NCBI GenBank assembly: GCA_947502975.1
Contig: CANNBV010000004.1
Location: 62,001 to 126,000 of the forward strand
Direction of reading: 5' to 3'
From: an uncultured Flavobacteriaceae bacterium
Lineage (GTDB): Bacteria; Bacteroidota; Bacteroidia; Flavobacteriales; Flavobacteriaceae
Length of the DNA stretch: 64,000 nucleotides
In this document: piece after piece, positions 19,014 to 28,699 of the stretch
Layout of the letters: the number at the start of each line of letters is the position of its first letter
How positions within the stretch are numbered: position 1 is the first letter of the stretch
Position numbers and translations under genes: made by a program
The notes under the pieces: generated by a model
Told to the model about the DNA's origin: nothing
The model's input: the letters and a program-made list of their open reading frames with translations, nothing else
The model's database searches: none

Positions 19014-19085
19014 AGCGAAAGACGGGATTTGAACCCGCGACCCTCACCTTGGCAAGGTGATGCTCTACCCCTGAGCTACTTTCGC
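19014..19085 (-). tRNA. tRNA-Gly (anticodon GCC)
   Basis: A 72-base cloverleaf. The acceptor stem GCGAAAG pairs with CTTTCGC and the discriminator is T (U). The anticodon stem-loop CACCTTGCCAAGGTG has GCC in the loop, and the T arm is GCGGGTTCAAATCCCGT. CCA is not encoded. It is the first gene of the pair, 54 bases upstream of tRNA-Leu, with the promoter at 19124-19152. Confidence 0.95.
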
Positions 19086-19123
19086 AGTTTATTAATGAAC
19101 GTACAACCTCTCGATTGCGGATG

Positions 19124-19152
19124 CAAATTTAAAATATTTCTAGGAAATGCAA
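19124..19152 (-). promoter_or_regulatory. Housekeeping promoter of the tRNA pair (TTG-N18-TAAATTTG)
   Basis: On the minus strand, TTG (19152-19150) is followed by 18 bases and TAAATTTG (19131-19124). This exactly fits the Bacteroidota consensus TTG-N17-23-TAnnTTTG. Transcription would start near 19117, about 30 bases before tRNA-Gly. The mutS stop codon is only about 30 bases upstream of the -33 element. Confidence 0.8.
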
Positions 19153-19182
19153 AGCCTTTTGCTAAAATAAATGAAAATATTT

Positions 19183-21795
19183 TTAAGCCTGTTTTTTCTT
19201 TACCAACATGCGCTTAATCTCGTTGAGTTTCATAAGTGCTTCTACAGGTGTAAGTGTATCGATATCTGTATGTAGAATTTCATCTTTGATGTTTTCTAGG
19301 AGTGGATCATCAAGATTGAAAAAACTCAATTGTAAATCATCATTTAAGGTTTTTACCTTATCTGTCAGTTCTTCACTGGAATGCGATTTTTCTAATTTTT
19401 CTAGTACTTTATTCGCTCGTCGTAATACTTGTTGTGGCATTCCAGCCATTTTAGCTACATGAATACCAAAACTATGCGCACTGCCGCCTTCTACTAGTTT
19501 TCTCAGAAATAACACATTGTCTTTCAATTCTTTTACAGAAACATTGAAGTTTTTTATACGACCAAATGTTTCACTCATTTCATTGAGTTCGTGGTAATGT
19601 GTAGCAAATAACGTTTTTGGTTTTGAGGGGTGTTCGTGTAGATACTCACTAATCGCCCATGCAATAGAAATACCATCGTATGTACTTGTGCCGCGTCCAA
19701 TCTCATCCAATAACACTAAACTTCTATCCGAAATATTATTTAAAATAGACGCCGTTTCATTCATTTCTACCATAAAAGTAGATTCTCCCATGGATATATT
19801 ATCGCTAGCACCTACCCTAGTAAAAATCTTATCTACTAAACCTATTCTAGCTTCTTTTGCTGGTACAAAACTTCCTATTTGAGCTAGTAATACAATTAAA
19901 GCTGTTTGACGTAAAATTGCCGATTTACCAGACATATTAGGCCCAGTAATCATAATAATTTGTTGTGACGTTCTATCCAAAAATACATCGTTAGCAATGT
20001 AGGCTTCACCTATTGGCAATTGTTTTTCAATAACTGGATGACGCCCATCTTTTATCTCTAAATCGAAAGTATCATCAATTTTTGGATATACATAATTATT
20101 GTCTTTAGCCAATTGTGCAAAACCACATAAACAATCTAACTGGCCAATTAAATATGCATTTTGTTGTACCGCCTTGATGTATTGATTCATCCAACTCACC
20201 AATTCCGAAAATAACTGCTGTTCTATCGATAAAATACGTTCTTCTGCTCCTAAAATTTTGGCTTCATACTCTTTAAGTTCCTCAGTAATGTAGCGTTCTG
20301 CATTTACTAGAGTTTGTTTTCTAATCCATTCCTCAGGCACTTTATCTTTATGTGTATTTCTAACTTCAATATAATACCCAAATACGTTATTTGAAGCTAT
20401 TTTAAGTGATGTAATTCCCGTACGTTCACTTTCACGCTCTAGCATATTATCCAGATAATCTTTTCCTGATTTTGATAAGCCTCTTAGTTCATCTAATTCT
20501 GGAGAAAAACCGGTTGCAATTGTATTACCTTTTAAAACATTTACAGGTGCATCTTCGTTTATGGTTTGCTTAATTTTTTCTCGAAGCACTTCACAACTTT
20601 GTAAATTATCTCCAATAATTCTTAGTGATTCATTTTCAGAAGTGGAAGCTAAACGCTTTATAGGCACGATTGCTTCCAATGAATTTTTAAGTTGAATCAC
20701 CTCTCGCGGATTCACCTTTCCTGTGGCTGTTTTAGAAATTAAACGTTCTAAATCGCCAATGTGTTTGATGTGATTCTGAATCTTTTGAAGTACATCATTT
20801 TGTTCTACTAAAAAATCTACAACTTCATGACGCTGTTTAATTTTTTCAACATTTTTAAGTGGTAATGCCAACCATCGCTTTAATAACCTTCCACCCATTG
20901 GCGAAATAGTTTTGTCTATCACATTTAAAAGTGTAACTGCGTTGTTATTTGTGGAAGTATATAACTCTAAATTTCTAATGGTGAATTTGTCCATCCACAC
21001 ATAATCGTCTTCAGCTATTCGAGCAATGGATGTAATATGCTGCAATTTATGATGCTGAGTCTCACCCAAATAATGCAAAATAGAACCCGATGCTATAATA
21101 CCTTCATATAAATCTTCAACACCAAATCCCTTTAATGTTTTTGTATCAAAATGCTTCGTTAAGGTTTCGTAGGCATAATCGGTTTGATAGACCCAGTCTT
21201 CAATATAAAACGTATGAAAATCGTCACCGAAAGTTTCATTAAACAATGTGCGCTTTTGTTTTGACACCAATACCTCACTTGGGCTAAAGTTTTGAAGCAA
21301 CTTATCAATATATTCTGCATTTCCTTGAGACATTAAAAACTCGCCTGTAGAAATATCTAAAAATGAGATACCAATGTATTTCTTATCAAAATATACCGAA
21401 CATAAAAAGTTATTTGATTTGGAAACCAACACCTCATCATTTAATGCCACACCAGGTGTTACAAGCTCCGTAACTCCCCGTTTTACTATCGTTTTAGTTA
21501 GTTTTGGGTCTTCTAATTGGTCACAAATTGCAACACGTTCACCAGCCTTTACCAATTTAGGCAAATAGGTATTTAACGAATGATGTGGAAAACCAGCTAA
21601 TTCCGTCTCGCTTTCACTTCCTGCGCCACGTTTGGTTAAAATAATTCCTAAAATTCCTGCAGCTTTAACAGCATCGCTTCCAAAAGTTTCATAAAAATCG
21701 CCCACACGAAATAACAACAAAGCATCAGGGTACTTCGCTTTAATAGCATTATATTGCTTCATTAACGGGGTTTCTTTTTTTGCTTTTTTAGCCAA
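19183..21795 (-). CDS. mutS: DNA mismatch repair protein MutS
   Basis: 870 residues, full length for MutS. The mismatch-recognition motif is in [10 protein letters not shown] (Phe-x-Glu), which separates it from MutS2. The lever/clamp segment includes [15 protein letters not shown]. The C-terminal ATPase has the P-loop [29 protein letters not shown] (Walker B and signature) and [10 protein letters not shown]. The start is a TTG at 21795 ([16 protein letters not shown]); the ATG eleven codons later would remove the lysine-rich leader that related proteins keep. It is a single gene with the tRNA pair immediately downstream on the same strand. Confidence 0.97.
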   Translation of the reverse strand: MAKKAKKETPLMKQYNAIKAKYPDALLLFRVGDFYETFGSDAVKAAGILGIILTKRGAGSESETELAGFPHHSLNTYLPKLVKAGERVAICDQLEDPKLTKTIVKRGVTELVTPGVALNDEVLVSKSNNFLCSVYFDKKYIGISFLDISTGEFLMSQGNAEYIDKLLQNFSPSEVLVSKQKRTLFNETFGDDFHTFYIEDWVYQTDYAYETLTKHFDTKTLKGFGVEDLYEGIIASGSILHYLGETQHHKLQHITSIARIAEDDYVWMDKFTIRNLELYTSTNNNAVTLLNVIDKTISPMGGRLLKRWLALPLKNVEKIKQRHEVVDFLVEQNDVLQKIQNHIKHIGDLERLISKTATGKVNPREVIQLKNSLEAIVPIKRLASTSENESLRIIGDNLQSCEVLREKIKQTINEDAPVNVLKGNTIATGFSPELDELRGLSKSGKDYLDNMLERESERTGITSLKIASNNVFGYYIEVRNTHKDKVPEEWIRKQTLVNAERYITEELKEYEAKILGAEERILSIEQQLFSELVSWMNQYIKAVQQNAYLIGQLDCLCGFAQLAKDNNYVYPKIDDTFDLEIKDGRHPVIEKQLPIGEAYIANDVFLDRTSQQIIMITGPNMSGKSAILRQTALIVLLAQIGSFVPAKEARIGLVDKIFTRVGASDNISMGESTFMVEMNETASILNNISDRSLVLLDEIGRGTSTYDGISIAWAISEYLHEHPSKPKTLFATHYHELNEMSETFGRIKNFNVSVKELKDNVLFLRKLVEGGSAHSFGIHVAKMAGMPQQVLRRANKVLEKLEKSHSSEELTDKVKTLNDDLQLSFFNLDDPLLENIKDEILHTDIDTLTPVEALMKLNEIKRMLVKKKQA

Positions 21796-21825
21796 CGGAA
21801 AGTGGTTTTTAAATGTTATTTTTAC

Positions 21826-21843
21826 TCCCGAAAGCTTTCAGGA
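21826..21843. repeat. Short palindrome upstream of mutS
   Basis: TCCCGAAAGCTTTCAGGA is an 18-base near-perfect palindrome (one mismatch pair), 30 bases upstream of the mutS start codon. It could be an operator or the trace of a terminator. I cannot assign a function. Confidence 0.35.
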
Positions 21844-21934
21844 TAGCATGCAATGTACTATTAATTTCATGTTTATTAAAGTTGATATTTTAGAAGTTAT
21901 CTACAATACACCAAAGATTTCAACAAAAAACACT

Positions 21935-21999
21935 TTGTCATTCTGAACGAAGTGAAGCATCTTAAATTTTAAAAATGCTTCGACTGCGCTCAGCATAAC
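21935..21999. repeat. Long inverted repeat (Bacteroidota intergenic palindromic repeat)
   Basis: Left arm 21935-21960 (TTGTCATTCTGAACGAAGTG continuing to AGCAT) pairs with right arm 21974-21999 (ATGCTTCGACTGCGCTCAGC followed by ATAACA) around a 13-base AT loop. About 20 of 25 positions are complementary. The words CATTCTGAACGAAGT and CTTCGACTGCGCTCAG are a familiar REP-like repeat of Flavobacteriia intergenic DNA. It ends 13 bases before the TrmH-type gene, so it would fold in that gene's leader. A diverged half-copy lies at 48201-48221. Confidence 0.75.
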
Positions 22000-22012
22000 A
22001 TAGAAAATTAAA

Positions 22013-22546
22013 ATGAGAAAATTAAAAAATAGCGAATTAGATAGATTAAGTGTTGCGGGTTTTAAAGATGCAAAAAAAACACCTATCATAATTATTTTAG
22101 ATAACATTAGAAGTCTAAACAATATAGGTTCTGTTTTTAGAACTAGTGATGCGTTTTTAGTAGAAAAAATTTATCTCTGCGGCATTACCGCAACACCTCC
22201 TCATAAAGACATCCATAAAACTGCATTAGGAAGTACAGATACCGTAGCTTGGGAATATGCTAAAAACACCCTTGATGTCATAAAAAAACTCAAGTCAGAA
22301 AACATAAAAATTTGCTCAATTGAGCAAGCTGAAAACGCAAAAATGCTCAACGATTTTAAAGTCGAATCAAACACAACATATGCTTTAATTTTTGGCAATG
22401 AAGTAAAAGGTGTAGCGCAAGATGTTGTAAACCAAAGTGATGTTGTGATTGAAATCCCTCAATTCGGCACAAAACACTCTTTAAATATCTCAGTAAGTTG
22501 TGGTGTCGTAACATGGGATATTTTTAATAAACTTAATACAATTTAG
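22013..22546 (+). CDS. TrmH/SpoU-family RNA 2'-O-methyltransferase
   Basis: 177 residues with the three SPOUT motifs: motif 1 LDNIRSLNNIGSVFRTSDAF, motif 2 ALIFGNEVKGV, and motif 3 IEIPQFGTKHSLNISVSCGV, which form the deep trefoil knot and the SAM site. No N-terminal RNA-binding extension is present, so it is a minimal SpoU enzyme. The substrate (tRNA or 23S rRNA ribose) cannot be told from the sequence. The ATG at 22013 lies just after a long palindromic repeat. It is followed by a methyltransferase gene 16 bases downstream on the same strand. Confidence 0.92.
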   Translation: MRKLKNSELDRLSVAGFKDAKKTPIIIILDNIRSLNNIGSVFRTSDAFLVEKIYLCGITATPPHKDIHKTALGSTDTVAWEYAKNTLDVIKKLKSENIKICSIEQAENAKMLNDFKVESNTTYALIFGNEVKGVAQDVVNQSDVVIEIPQFGTKHSLNISVSCGVVTWDIFNKLNTI

Positions 22547-22562
22547 TAGTTTCAATTATTTT

Positions 22563-23387
22563 ATGATATCAAAAAAAATAGCAAAGCATCAAATAATTAC
22601 CAGAAGGCGACTGCATCAAAAAGCAGAATTGAAAAAGATTTCTGCAATAGATAACGATACATTACGCTTAGTCTTAGAAGCTTTTCGTTCAGTTAAACAT
22701 CAGTCTTTTTCTGATGATGATATTCAAGTGTTTAAAAGATGTGAACAGTATAGACACGCTCTTCTTAAAGACAATCAAAAGGTAAGTTATGAGATATTCG
22801 GATTAGATACTTCAGCTACAGTTTCTGAAATATGTGCTAAGGCAGCCTCAAAACAGAAATGGTGTCAACTTTTATATGGCATTACCAAAAAATTGAATCA
22901 TCCATCTATTTTAGAAATAGGCACTAATTTAGGAATTTCTGGCTCCTATCTATTAGAAGCGGCCAAACATCAAAAGAGTTTTTTCTCTACCATGGAAGGT
23001 TTGCCTAAACTTTGTGAAATAGCTTCAGAGCAATTTAAAACTATTACATCATCAAATAATTTTGAAGTTATTCAAGGCTTGTATGATGACACCTTTCCTA
23101 AGGTAATTCAAAATACACAGGCCTACAATTTTTTATTTATTGATGGCAATCATAAAAAAAAGCCAACACTTCAATATTTTAATGACTTAAAATTAAAAAT
23201 GAAAACACCTGCAATTTTTGTATTTGATGATATTTATTGGAGTACAGAAATGAAAGAAGCTTGGAGCATTATTAAAAATGACAGTGCAGTTAATTTTACT
23301 ATTGATCTTTATGAACAAGGTATCGTAATAATTGATACTGAAGAGACTATAAAAAACAAACATTTCAATTTACATCTTGCGTATTAA
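22563..23387 (+). CDS. Class I SAM-dependent methyltransferase (O-methyltransferase-like)
   Basis: 274 residues. The SAM-binding motif is ILEIGTNLGISGSYLLEAAK near residue 120. FLFIDGNHKKKPTLQYF follows later, with the acidic/His motif seen in metal-dependent O-methyltransferases. The first 90 residues are basic and have no clear fold. The substrate is unknown. It is 16 bases after the TrmH-type gene and probably cotranscribed with it. Confidence 0.8.
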   Translation: MISKKIAKHQIITRRRLHQKAELKKISAIDNDTLRLVLEAFRSVKHQSFSDDDIQVFKRCEQYRHALLKDNQKVSYEIFGLDTSATVSEICAKAASKQKWCQLLYGITKKLNHPSILEIGTNLGISGSYLLEAAKHQKSFFSTMEGLPKLCEIASEQFKTITSSNNFEVIQGLYDDTFPKVIQNTQAYNFLFIDGNHKKKPTLQYFNDLKLKMKTPAIFVFDDIYWSTEMKEAWSIIKNDSAVNFTIDLYEQGIVIIDTEETIKNKHFNLHLAY

Positions 23388-23510
23388 AACAAAATTATTC
23401 ATGGTCTCACATGATATTATGAATCAAATTCACAATATAAACTTTGGATCGTTAGTAGATTGCTATTTAAAATGTATTCAGTAAATTACAATACTAAACC
23501 TAGCCTAAAT

Positions 23511-24338
23511 ATGAAATTAAAGTTTATTTTTTCTCTTTTCACAGCTTTACTGCTTACTGCAGCCTGTACAAAAAAACAAGATATTCCAATTGAATTTCTT
23601 TCAATGGAACTACAATCCAACCAACAAGAACGAAATCTAAATATTTTAGAAAATGAAATTGATGGTGTAACTACCAAACACTTAACACTCTCAAATATAA
23701 CCAACAAAAAAGTAGAACTTGAAAAAGGCTATAAAACCATTTATTTATTTATAAGTGGTTATGGAAAATTGACTTTAGGCGACTCAATTTATGATATAGT
23801 ACCCGAAACCATTATGTTGCCTAATAATGTTAAGAATATTTCTTTTCAGCCTCTTGAAAACGAAACACTCCATTACCTCAAGGTGTCTGTTTTTCAAACT
23901 GAACTTGACATTGAAGATATAAAAACCTTCCCAAAGGAAAATGTGAATACTATGTATTTTAAGAAATTTACAGATTGTGAATCTTATACAGAACCTATTA
24001 AAAGCCCGCAAACCACAAGCAGGACAATTTTGCCTAACAAAATCATTCCAAGAGTGGCTATGGGAACCGTTAAAACGATCGGACCAGATAAAGTAGGTGC
24101 ACATGAACATGGCATGCTAGAACAATTATTTTTGGGACTTAAAGGGAACCAAACTATTGTTTATGCAGATGAGGCACAAATTGATTTTCCTGAATACTCC
24201 CTACTTCATATCCCTCGTGGCTCAAGTCATTCGGTTAGTGTAAACAAAAACAACGAAATGTACTATGTATGGATGGATTTCTTTGTTGATAAGGATGGCG
24301 AAGAATGGCTTAAAACACATAATACAAAAGACGACTAA
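23511..24338 (+). CDS. Cupin-domain lipoprotein
   Basis: The start is chosen at 23511, giving MKLKFIFSLFTALLLTAAC, a lipoprotein signal; an upstream in-frame start at 23460 would bury it. Two beta-barrel halves are visible. The second, from about residue 185, has cupin features: GAHEHGMLEQLFLGLKGNQT (metal-binding His/Glu) and LLHIPRGSSHSVSVN. The first half is degenerate, so this is a bicupin with one likely active site. The function is unknown. It lies between two methyltransferase genes on the same strand. Confidence 0.75.
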   Translation: MKLKFIFSLFTALLLTAACTKKQDIPIEFLSMELQSNQQERNLNILENEIDGVTTKHLTLSNITNKKVELEKGYKTIYLFISGYGKLTLGDSIYDIVPETIMLPNNVKNISFQPLENETLHYLKVSVFQTELDIEDIKTFPKENVNTMYFKKFTDCESYTEPIKSPQTTSRTILPNKIIPRVAMGTVKTIGPDKVGAHEHGMLEQLFLGLKGNQTIVYADEAQIDFPEYSLLHIPRGSSHSVSVNKNNEMYYVWMDFFVDKDGEEWLKTHNTKDD

Positions 24339-24388
24339 CACCAGTAATTATTAAAAATATTAAGAAACCTTGGCCTACCAAAGCTGTC

Positions 24389-25006
24389 ATGAATCAAGTT
24401 TATGAGAAGCATCTTTGGGGAGGTAATGCGTTTGATTTTTATTCAGGTGAAGGGTCGCATCTTCCAGAAATTATAATGCCCTATTTAGAAGCTGTAAGTG
24501 ATTTTTTAAAGTCTCTTGATGGACCTTTGACAATTTTGGATTTAGGTTGTGGTGATTTTAATGTTGGAAAACATTTAGTTAAATACACAAAACAATATAT
24601 AGCTATTGATATTGTTGAGAGCTTGATTGAAAGAAACAAAAAGCTGTTTAACGCAGAAAACTTAGAGTTTCACTGTCTAGATATTTCAAAAGATGAATTG
24701 CCTGCCGCAGATTGTATCATTTTACGACAAGTATTACAACATTTATCGAATACTGAGATCAAATCTATTGTCCAAAAACTGTCAAATTACAAATATGTAA
24801 TTCTAACAGAACACATCCCTTTAGGAGATTTTCAGCCCAATAAAGATATTATTTCTGGACAAGGTATTCGCATAAAACATGATAGCGGTGTTGATATTTT
24901 GGAAGTGCCTTTTAACTTAAAAACTGAAGATAGTCAATACTTTAGTGAGTATATTTTGGAAAATAATAAAGGGCGTATTATGACTAGTTTGTATAAATTA
25001 TTTTGA
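24389..25006 (+). CDS. Class I SAM-dependent methyltransferase
   Basis: 205 residues. The SAM motif is LTILDLGCGDFNVGKHLVKY near residue 50, followed by the acidic YIAIDIVESLIERN and by LRQVLQHLSNTEI, a post-motif region common to methyltransferase type 11/12 proteins. No substrate domain is added. It lies 50 bases downstream of the cupin lipoprotein gene. The substrate is unknown. Confidence 0.78.
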   Translation: MNQVYEKHLWGGNAFDFYSGEGSHLPEIIMPYLEAVSDFLKSLDGPLTILDLGCGDFNVGKHLVKYTKQYIAIDIVESLIERNKKLFNAENLEFHCLDISKDELPAADCIILRQVLQHLSNTEIKSIVQKLSNYKYVILTEHIPLGDFQPNKDIISGQGIRIKHDSGVDILEVPFNLKTEDSQYFSEYILENNKGRIMTSLYKLF

Positions 25007-25124
25007 AAGTTTAATCTATAATTTAACTTGATTCTAAGTATTTTAAAATCTAACTTCGTTTATCAAAGGGTTTAGTACATCAAAATACGAAGTCATATCT
25101 ATCGGTTAAATTACATTTTCAATA

Positions 25125-25505
25125 ATGAATGAGATTTTTGATATAATTTACAAATTTCTAAAATGGATTTCAGAATTTACAGGTCTTACATATCGTGAGG
25201 TAAATATCATTGTCTATTTTATAATAATTCCTTCATTTTTTATTTTCCTGATAAGCAAAATTCTCAAAAAAAAATATCTAAATATTAGCTTTTTAGTCAT
25301 AGTTCTGATATCTCTTCTAATTATACCAGATTTTAAAATTTTTTCGGATAAATTATTTAACCGATCAGTTGACTTTTTAAACTGGTTTCAATATATCGGA
25401 TTGAATTATGTACAAGCATCTGTTGTTATTTGTGTGATAATACCAATTTTAGTTATAATACTATTACTTTATTTGAATAAAAAGCAGAACGCAATTAGAA
25501 ATTGA
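25125..25505 (+). CDS. Small membrane protein of unknown function, three to four spans
   Basis: 126 residues, strongly hydrophobic: spans at about 25-42, 50-68 and 95-118, with a lysine-rich loop after the first and a basic C-terminus. The N-terminal segment EIIYKFLKWISEFTGL-like amphipathic stretch (seen as IYKFLKWISEFTGL) and the later FLNWFQYIGLNYVQASVVIC segment repeat the same pattern, hinting at an internal duplication. I recognise no family. Confidence 0.6.
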   Translation: MNEIFDIIYKFLKWISEFTGLTYREVNIIVYFIIIPSFFIFLISKILKKKYLNISFLVIVLISLLIIPDFKIFSDKLFNRSVDFLNWFQYIGLNYVQASVVICVIIPILVIILLLYLNKKQNAIRN

Positions 25506-25584
25506 CCCCCTAATAGTTCTAAATGAATCGGTAAAATTCATAGCTATGACATATCTCATAATGATAAGAATAGCCCTCTCAAAA

Positions 25585-26715
25585 TCAAACCCCACAAATC
25601 TCCCTCAATACCCATAAATAATCAGCTCTGTTTTCCACAAAATCTCTATCAGAAACATCAATAATTTTCACATTAAAGTCTTTCTGGGTTTTTAAAAATT
25701 CAAGATATCCTGCGTTGATTTTTTCAAGATAGTCATCAGCTATATTTTGCTCATAATCGCGTCCGCGCTTTTTAATGTTTTGTTGTAAGCGTGTTGTATT
25801 TTGGTAGAGATAAATGTATAATTCTGGCTTTGCAATATCCTTGTACATTAAATAAAAAAGCTTTCTATACAAATTAAACTCATCTTCATTCAACGTGATT
25901 TTTGAGAAAATCAATGATTTAAAAATATCATAATCGCTCACGATAAAATCCTTAAATAAATCAAGCTGAGATAAATCATCAGAAATTTGTTGATAGCGAT
26001 CTGCTAAAAAAGACATTTCTAAAGTAAAAGCATATCTATTAGCATCCTCATAAAATTTTGGTAAAAACGGATTATCAGCAAAACGTTCTAGAATTAATTT
26101 CGCATTAAAATCGTAAGACATTTTAGTAGCCAAACTTGTTTTACCCGCACCAATATTACCTTCTATAGCTATGTAATTAAACTTAGAAAAATCATATTTT
26201 TTACTTGGATTTTTAAGCCAAATTTTAATTGGTTCTAAAGCAGAATTATCTTCACATTCATCCAATAAAACAGAAACTACTTTATCTAATTTTGGATGTT
26301 CTACTTTTGAAGCGATGTCATTTAAAGGCAGTAATACAAATTTACGTTTTTGCATTTCAGGATGCGGAACTTGTAAACTTTTGGTATTGATGATTGCGTC
26401 TTCAGCAAAAATGATATCCAGATCTATCGTTCTAGCTTCATAACCATTCTTTAGGCTTCTTGTTCGGCCTAAATCTTTTTCTATCTGTAATAACGTTTCT
26501 AAAACATTTTGAGGCTTCAAATAACTATCTAATACCAGACAGCAATTCAAAAAATCATCGCCTTCAAATCCTAAGGCAGGTGATTTATAAACTTTAGAAA
26601 TAAGCTTGATATTTCCAATACGTACGTAGATTGCGTCAACTGCAGCTTGTAAGTTCTTAAACTTATCTCCTTTGTTGCTTCCTAGTGCAATATGGAACGT
26701 AATGGGTTTCTGCAT
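25585..26715 (-). CDS. folK: Fusion of dihydropteridine pyrophosphokinase (FolK) and deoxynucleoside kinase
   Basis: 376 residues. Residues 5-165 are FolK (6-hydroxymethyl-dihydropterin pyrophosphokinase, folate synthesis), with ALGSNKGDKFKNLQAAV, the RTRSLKNGYEARTIDLDIIF catalytic region and the VPHPEMQKRKFVL signature. Residues 175-376 are a deoxynucleoside kinase with P-loop GNIGAGKTSLA and the ERFADNPFLPKFYED and DRYQQISDD stretches. The fusion is typical of Bacteroidota. Both halves have intact motifs, so a bifunctional cytoplasmic enzyme is likely. Confidence 0.93.
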   Translation of the reverse strand: MQKPITFHIALGSNKGDKFKNLQAAVDAIYVRIGNIKLISKVYKSPALGFEGDDFLNCCLVLDSYLKPQNVLETLLQIEKDLGRTRSLKNGYEARTIDLDIIFAEDAIINTKSLQVPHPEMQKRKFVLLPLNDIASKVEHPKLDKVVSVLLDECEDNSALEPIKIWLKNPSKKYDFSKFNYIAIEGNIGAGKTSLATKMSYDFNAKLILERFADNPFLPKFYEDANRYAFTLEMSFLADRYQQISDDLSQLDLFKDFIVSDYDIFKSLIFSKITLNEDEFNLYRKLFYLMYKDIAKPELYIYLYQNTTRLQQNIKKRGRDYEQNIADDYLEKINAGYLEFLKTQKDFNVKIIDVSDRDFVENRADYLWVLREICGV

Positions 26716-26770
26716 TGGGGAAGCAAAATACTAAAAAGTAGTTGAAATGTAAGTAGCTTTTCTCGATAAA

Positions 26771-27286
26771 CTATTCTTTAAACCAGCTTGAATATTTAAT
26801 ATAAGCATCGGCAATACGATTGATTTCACCTGATATAAGTTCCTTACTGATATCTTTTATTTTTTTTGCCGGAACGCCTGCATAAATAGAACCAGATGTA
26901 ACGATCGTGTTTTTGGGAATAACTGCTCCTGCAGCAATAATACAATTGGATTCTACTACACATCCATCCATAATAATACTTCCCATACCAACCAACACAT
27001 TATCTTGAATGGTACAACCGTGTACAAGCGCATTGTGGCCAATAGATACATTATTACCAATAGTGGTTGGAGTTGTTTTATAGGTACCATGTATTACTGC
27101 TCCATCTTGAACATTTACTTTATTGCCCATTTTTATAAAGTTTACATCACCTCGAACCACTGCGCTAAACCAAATACTACATTGGCTTCCCATGGTAACG
27201 TCGCCCACTATGGTAGCATTTTCGGCGATAAAACAATCGTTAGGTATTTCTGGAGTTTTCCCTCTTACTTCTAGTATTACTGGCAT
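26771..27286 (-). CDS. Gamma-class carbonic anhydrase-like hexapeptide-repeat protein
   Basis: 171 residues forming a left-handed beta-helix of hexapeptide repeats from residue 20 to about 145, closed by a C-terminal helix. Three zinc-ligand histidines are visible: in AVIHGTY, and in SIGHNALVHGC. This is the Cam/YrdA-like family: trimeric cytoplasmic proteins, some active carbonic anhydrases and others of unknown substrate. The upstream neighbour folK-dNK is on the same strand but separated by its own end, and the downstream hypothetical gene starts after 4 bases. Confidence 0.9.
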   Translation of the reverse strand: MPVILEVRGKTPEIPNDCFIAENATIVGDVTMGSQCSIWFSAVVRGDVNFIKMGNKVNVQDGAVIHGTYKTTPTTIGNNVSIGHNALVHGCTIQDNVLVGMGSIIMDGCVVESNCIIAAGAVIPKNTIVTSGSIYAGVPAKKIKDISKELISGEINRIADAYIKYSSWFKE

Positions 27287-27290
27287 TATT

Positions 27291-27941
27291 CTAATTATTT
27301 ATTTTACTATGAATTAATCCTCTCCAACTTATTGGAGAACTTTCGTCAATTGTATTAAAAAAAGTTAGATCAAATTCGGCTTTTATAATTCCTCCCTTAA
27401 AGGACTTTTTATCAATTTTAATATACCCTTTTTTTAAAGGAAATTGATGTGTTCCTAGATTTCTAATACTTTTGAAGTCAACCCAAGTAAGTATTGAATC
27501 GTTTTTAATTTGAATATTTAAACTACTATGTGTTGCAGCACTACATGAAGATTCTCCTGTAATAGAATTATCATTAGACCTTTTGAAGGTAATAAATTTG
27601 GAATCTAACCATTCATAAACTCTAGCTGTTGATTTGAGGGTATGTTTTAAATGCGTAGTGTCTACTATTTTATAAAAAGCTTCTAGTGAATCTTTTAGTA
27701 TTCTTCCATTCGCATCTTTCATCGTTTTAGTTCCATGACACATACCAGAATCACAACTTAACTGACCATACTTATTTCTAAAAACTTCTTCTGGGTAACT
27801 CCATTCGTCTTTAAAAGAAAAGTCTTTACCGATAAAACTATCTACCCAAATTACAGGAATCTTTTTATTCAACGGTTTCTCTATTCTTTTATTAGACAAA
27901 CTGATGAAGCACAATAACATTATTATAATTTTGCTTTTCAA
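27291..27941 (-). CDS. Exported protein of unknown function
   Basis: About 216 residues. The start is a TTG at 27941 giving MKSKIIIMLLCFISLSNK, a plausible signal sequence; an ATG at 27920 would leave too little of it. The mature region has a Cys pair in LSCDSGMCHGT and another Cys in GESSCSAATHS, which could form disulfides or bind metal. The rest is beta-rich. I do not recognise the family. It is followed by the gamma carbonic anhydrase gene after 4 bases and preceded by the LytTR regulator gene. Confidence 0.6.
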   Translation of the reverse strand: MKSKIIIMLLCFISLSNKRIEKPLNKKIPVIWVDSFIGKDFSFKDEWSYPEEVFRNKYGQLSCDSGMCHGTKTMKDANGRILKDSLEAFYKIVDTTHLKHTLKSTARVYEWLDSKFITFKRSNDNSITGESSCSAATHSSLNIQIKNDSILTWVDFKSIRNLGTHQFPLKKGYIKIDKKSFKGGIIKAEFDLTFFNTIDESSPISWRGLIHSKINN

Positions 27942-27964
27942 TGCTTTTGAGATAGAATCAATTA

Positions 27965-28699
27965 TTATTTAAAATAAGACAACAAATCTGATTTCTTAGA
28001 CGCTGAAACCATAATTTCTTTTCCATTGCTTAATACTACGCTTCCCCCTTTTCCTTTTTGATACTTTACCACTTCATTTACATTAACTAAATAAGATTTA
28101 TGCACACGCGCAAAACTAGAAGCACTCAATGCTTCTTCAAAATACTTTAGGGTTTTGCTTACTATTTTTCTTTTATTGTTGTTAAGGTAAATTTCAGTGT
28201 AATTATCATCGGCTTTACAGTACAAAATGTCTGAGGTATTTAACACTTCAAACCCGCTTTGTTGCGGAATGGTGATTTTTCCGCTAATATTTGATGTTTT
28301 TGGCACCAATACTTCGTCTTGTAATGCGTTTTCTTTTGTCTTTATATCGGTAACATAATCTACCGCTTTTATCAATTCATCAATAGAAATTGGTTTCATA
28401 AGATAATAAGAGGCATGTGCATTTAAAGCATCTATTGCATAATGGTCGTAGGCAGTTACAAATATGGTTTCAAAATTAATATCACCTACTTTTTCGAGTA
28501 AATCGAAGGCGTTACCATAAGGCATTTCTACATCTAGAAATACTAAATCTAAGTCGTTGTTTCTTATTAAAACTAAAGCATCATCTATATTAGCAGCTTC
28601 ACCCAAAATGGTTACATTAGGGCAATATTTTTGCAAATAATTTTTTAAAATTTGCCTGCTTGTTTCTTCGTCTTCTACTATGATTGAATTTAGTTTCAT
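27965..28699 (-). CDS. LytTR-family response regulator (second system)
   Basis: 244 residues. The receiver has IIVEDEE, Asp56 in LVFLDVEMP and the Lys of YLMKPISID. The LytTR domain (about 140-244) has ILYCKADDNYTEIYLNNNK and FARVHKSYLVNVNEVVKYQK. Its start codon overlaps the stop of the lipoprotein gene (4-base overlap), and the kinase is one gene further upstream. Targets are unknown; no copy of the 14898/18718 motif was seen nearby. Confidence 0.93.
   Translation of the reverse strand: MKLNSIIVEDEETSRQILKNYLQKYCPNVTILGEAANIDDALVLIRNNDLDLVFLDVEMPYGNAFDLLEKVGDINFETIFVTAYDHYAIDALNAHASYYLMKPISIDELIKAVDYVTDIKTKENALQDEVLVPKTSNISGKITIPQQSGFEVLNTSDILYCKADDNYTEIYLNNNKRKIVSKTLKYFEEALSASSFARVHKSYLVNVNEVVKYQKGKGGSVVLSNGKEIMVSASKKSDLLSYFK

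Noticed and set aside
23784-24110. A 108-codon minus-strand open frame
   Set aside because: It is antisense to the cupin lipoprotein gene and shows no signal or motif.
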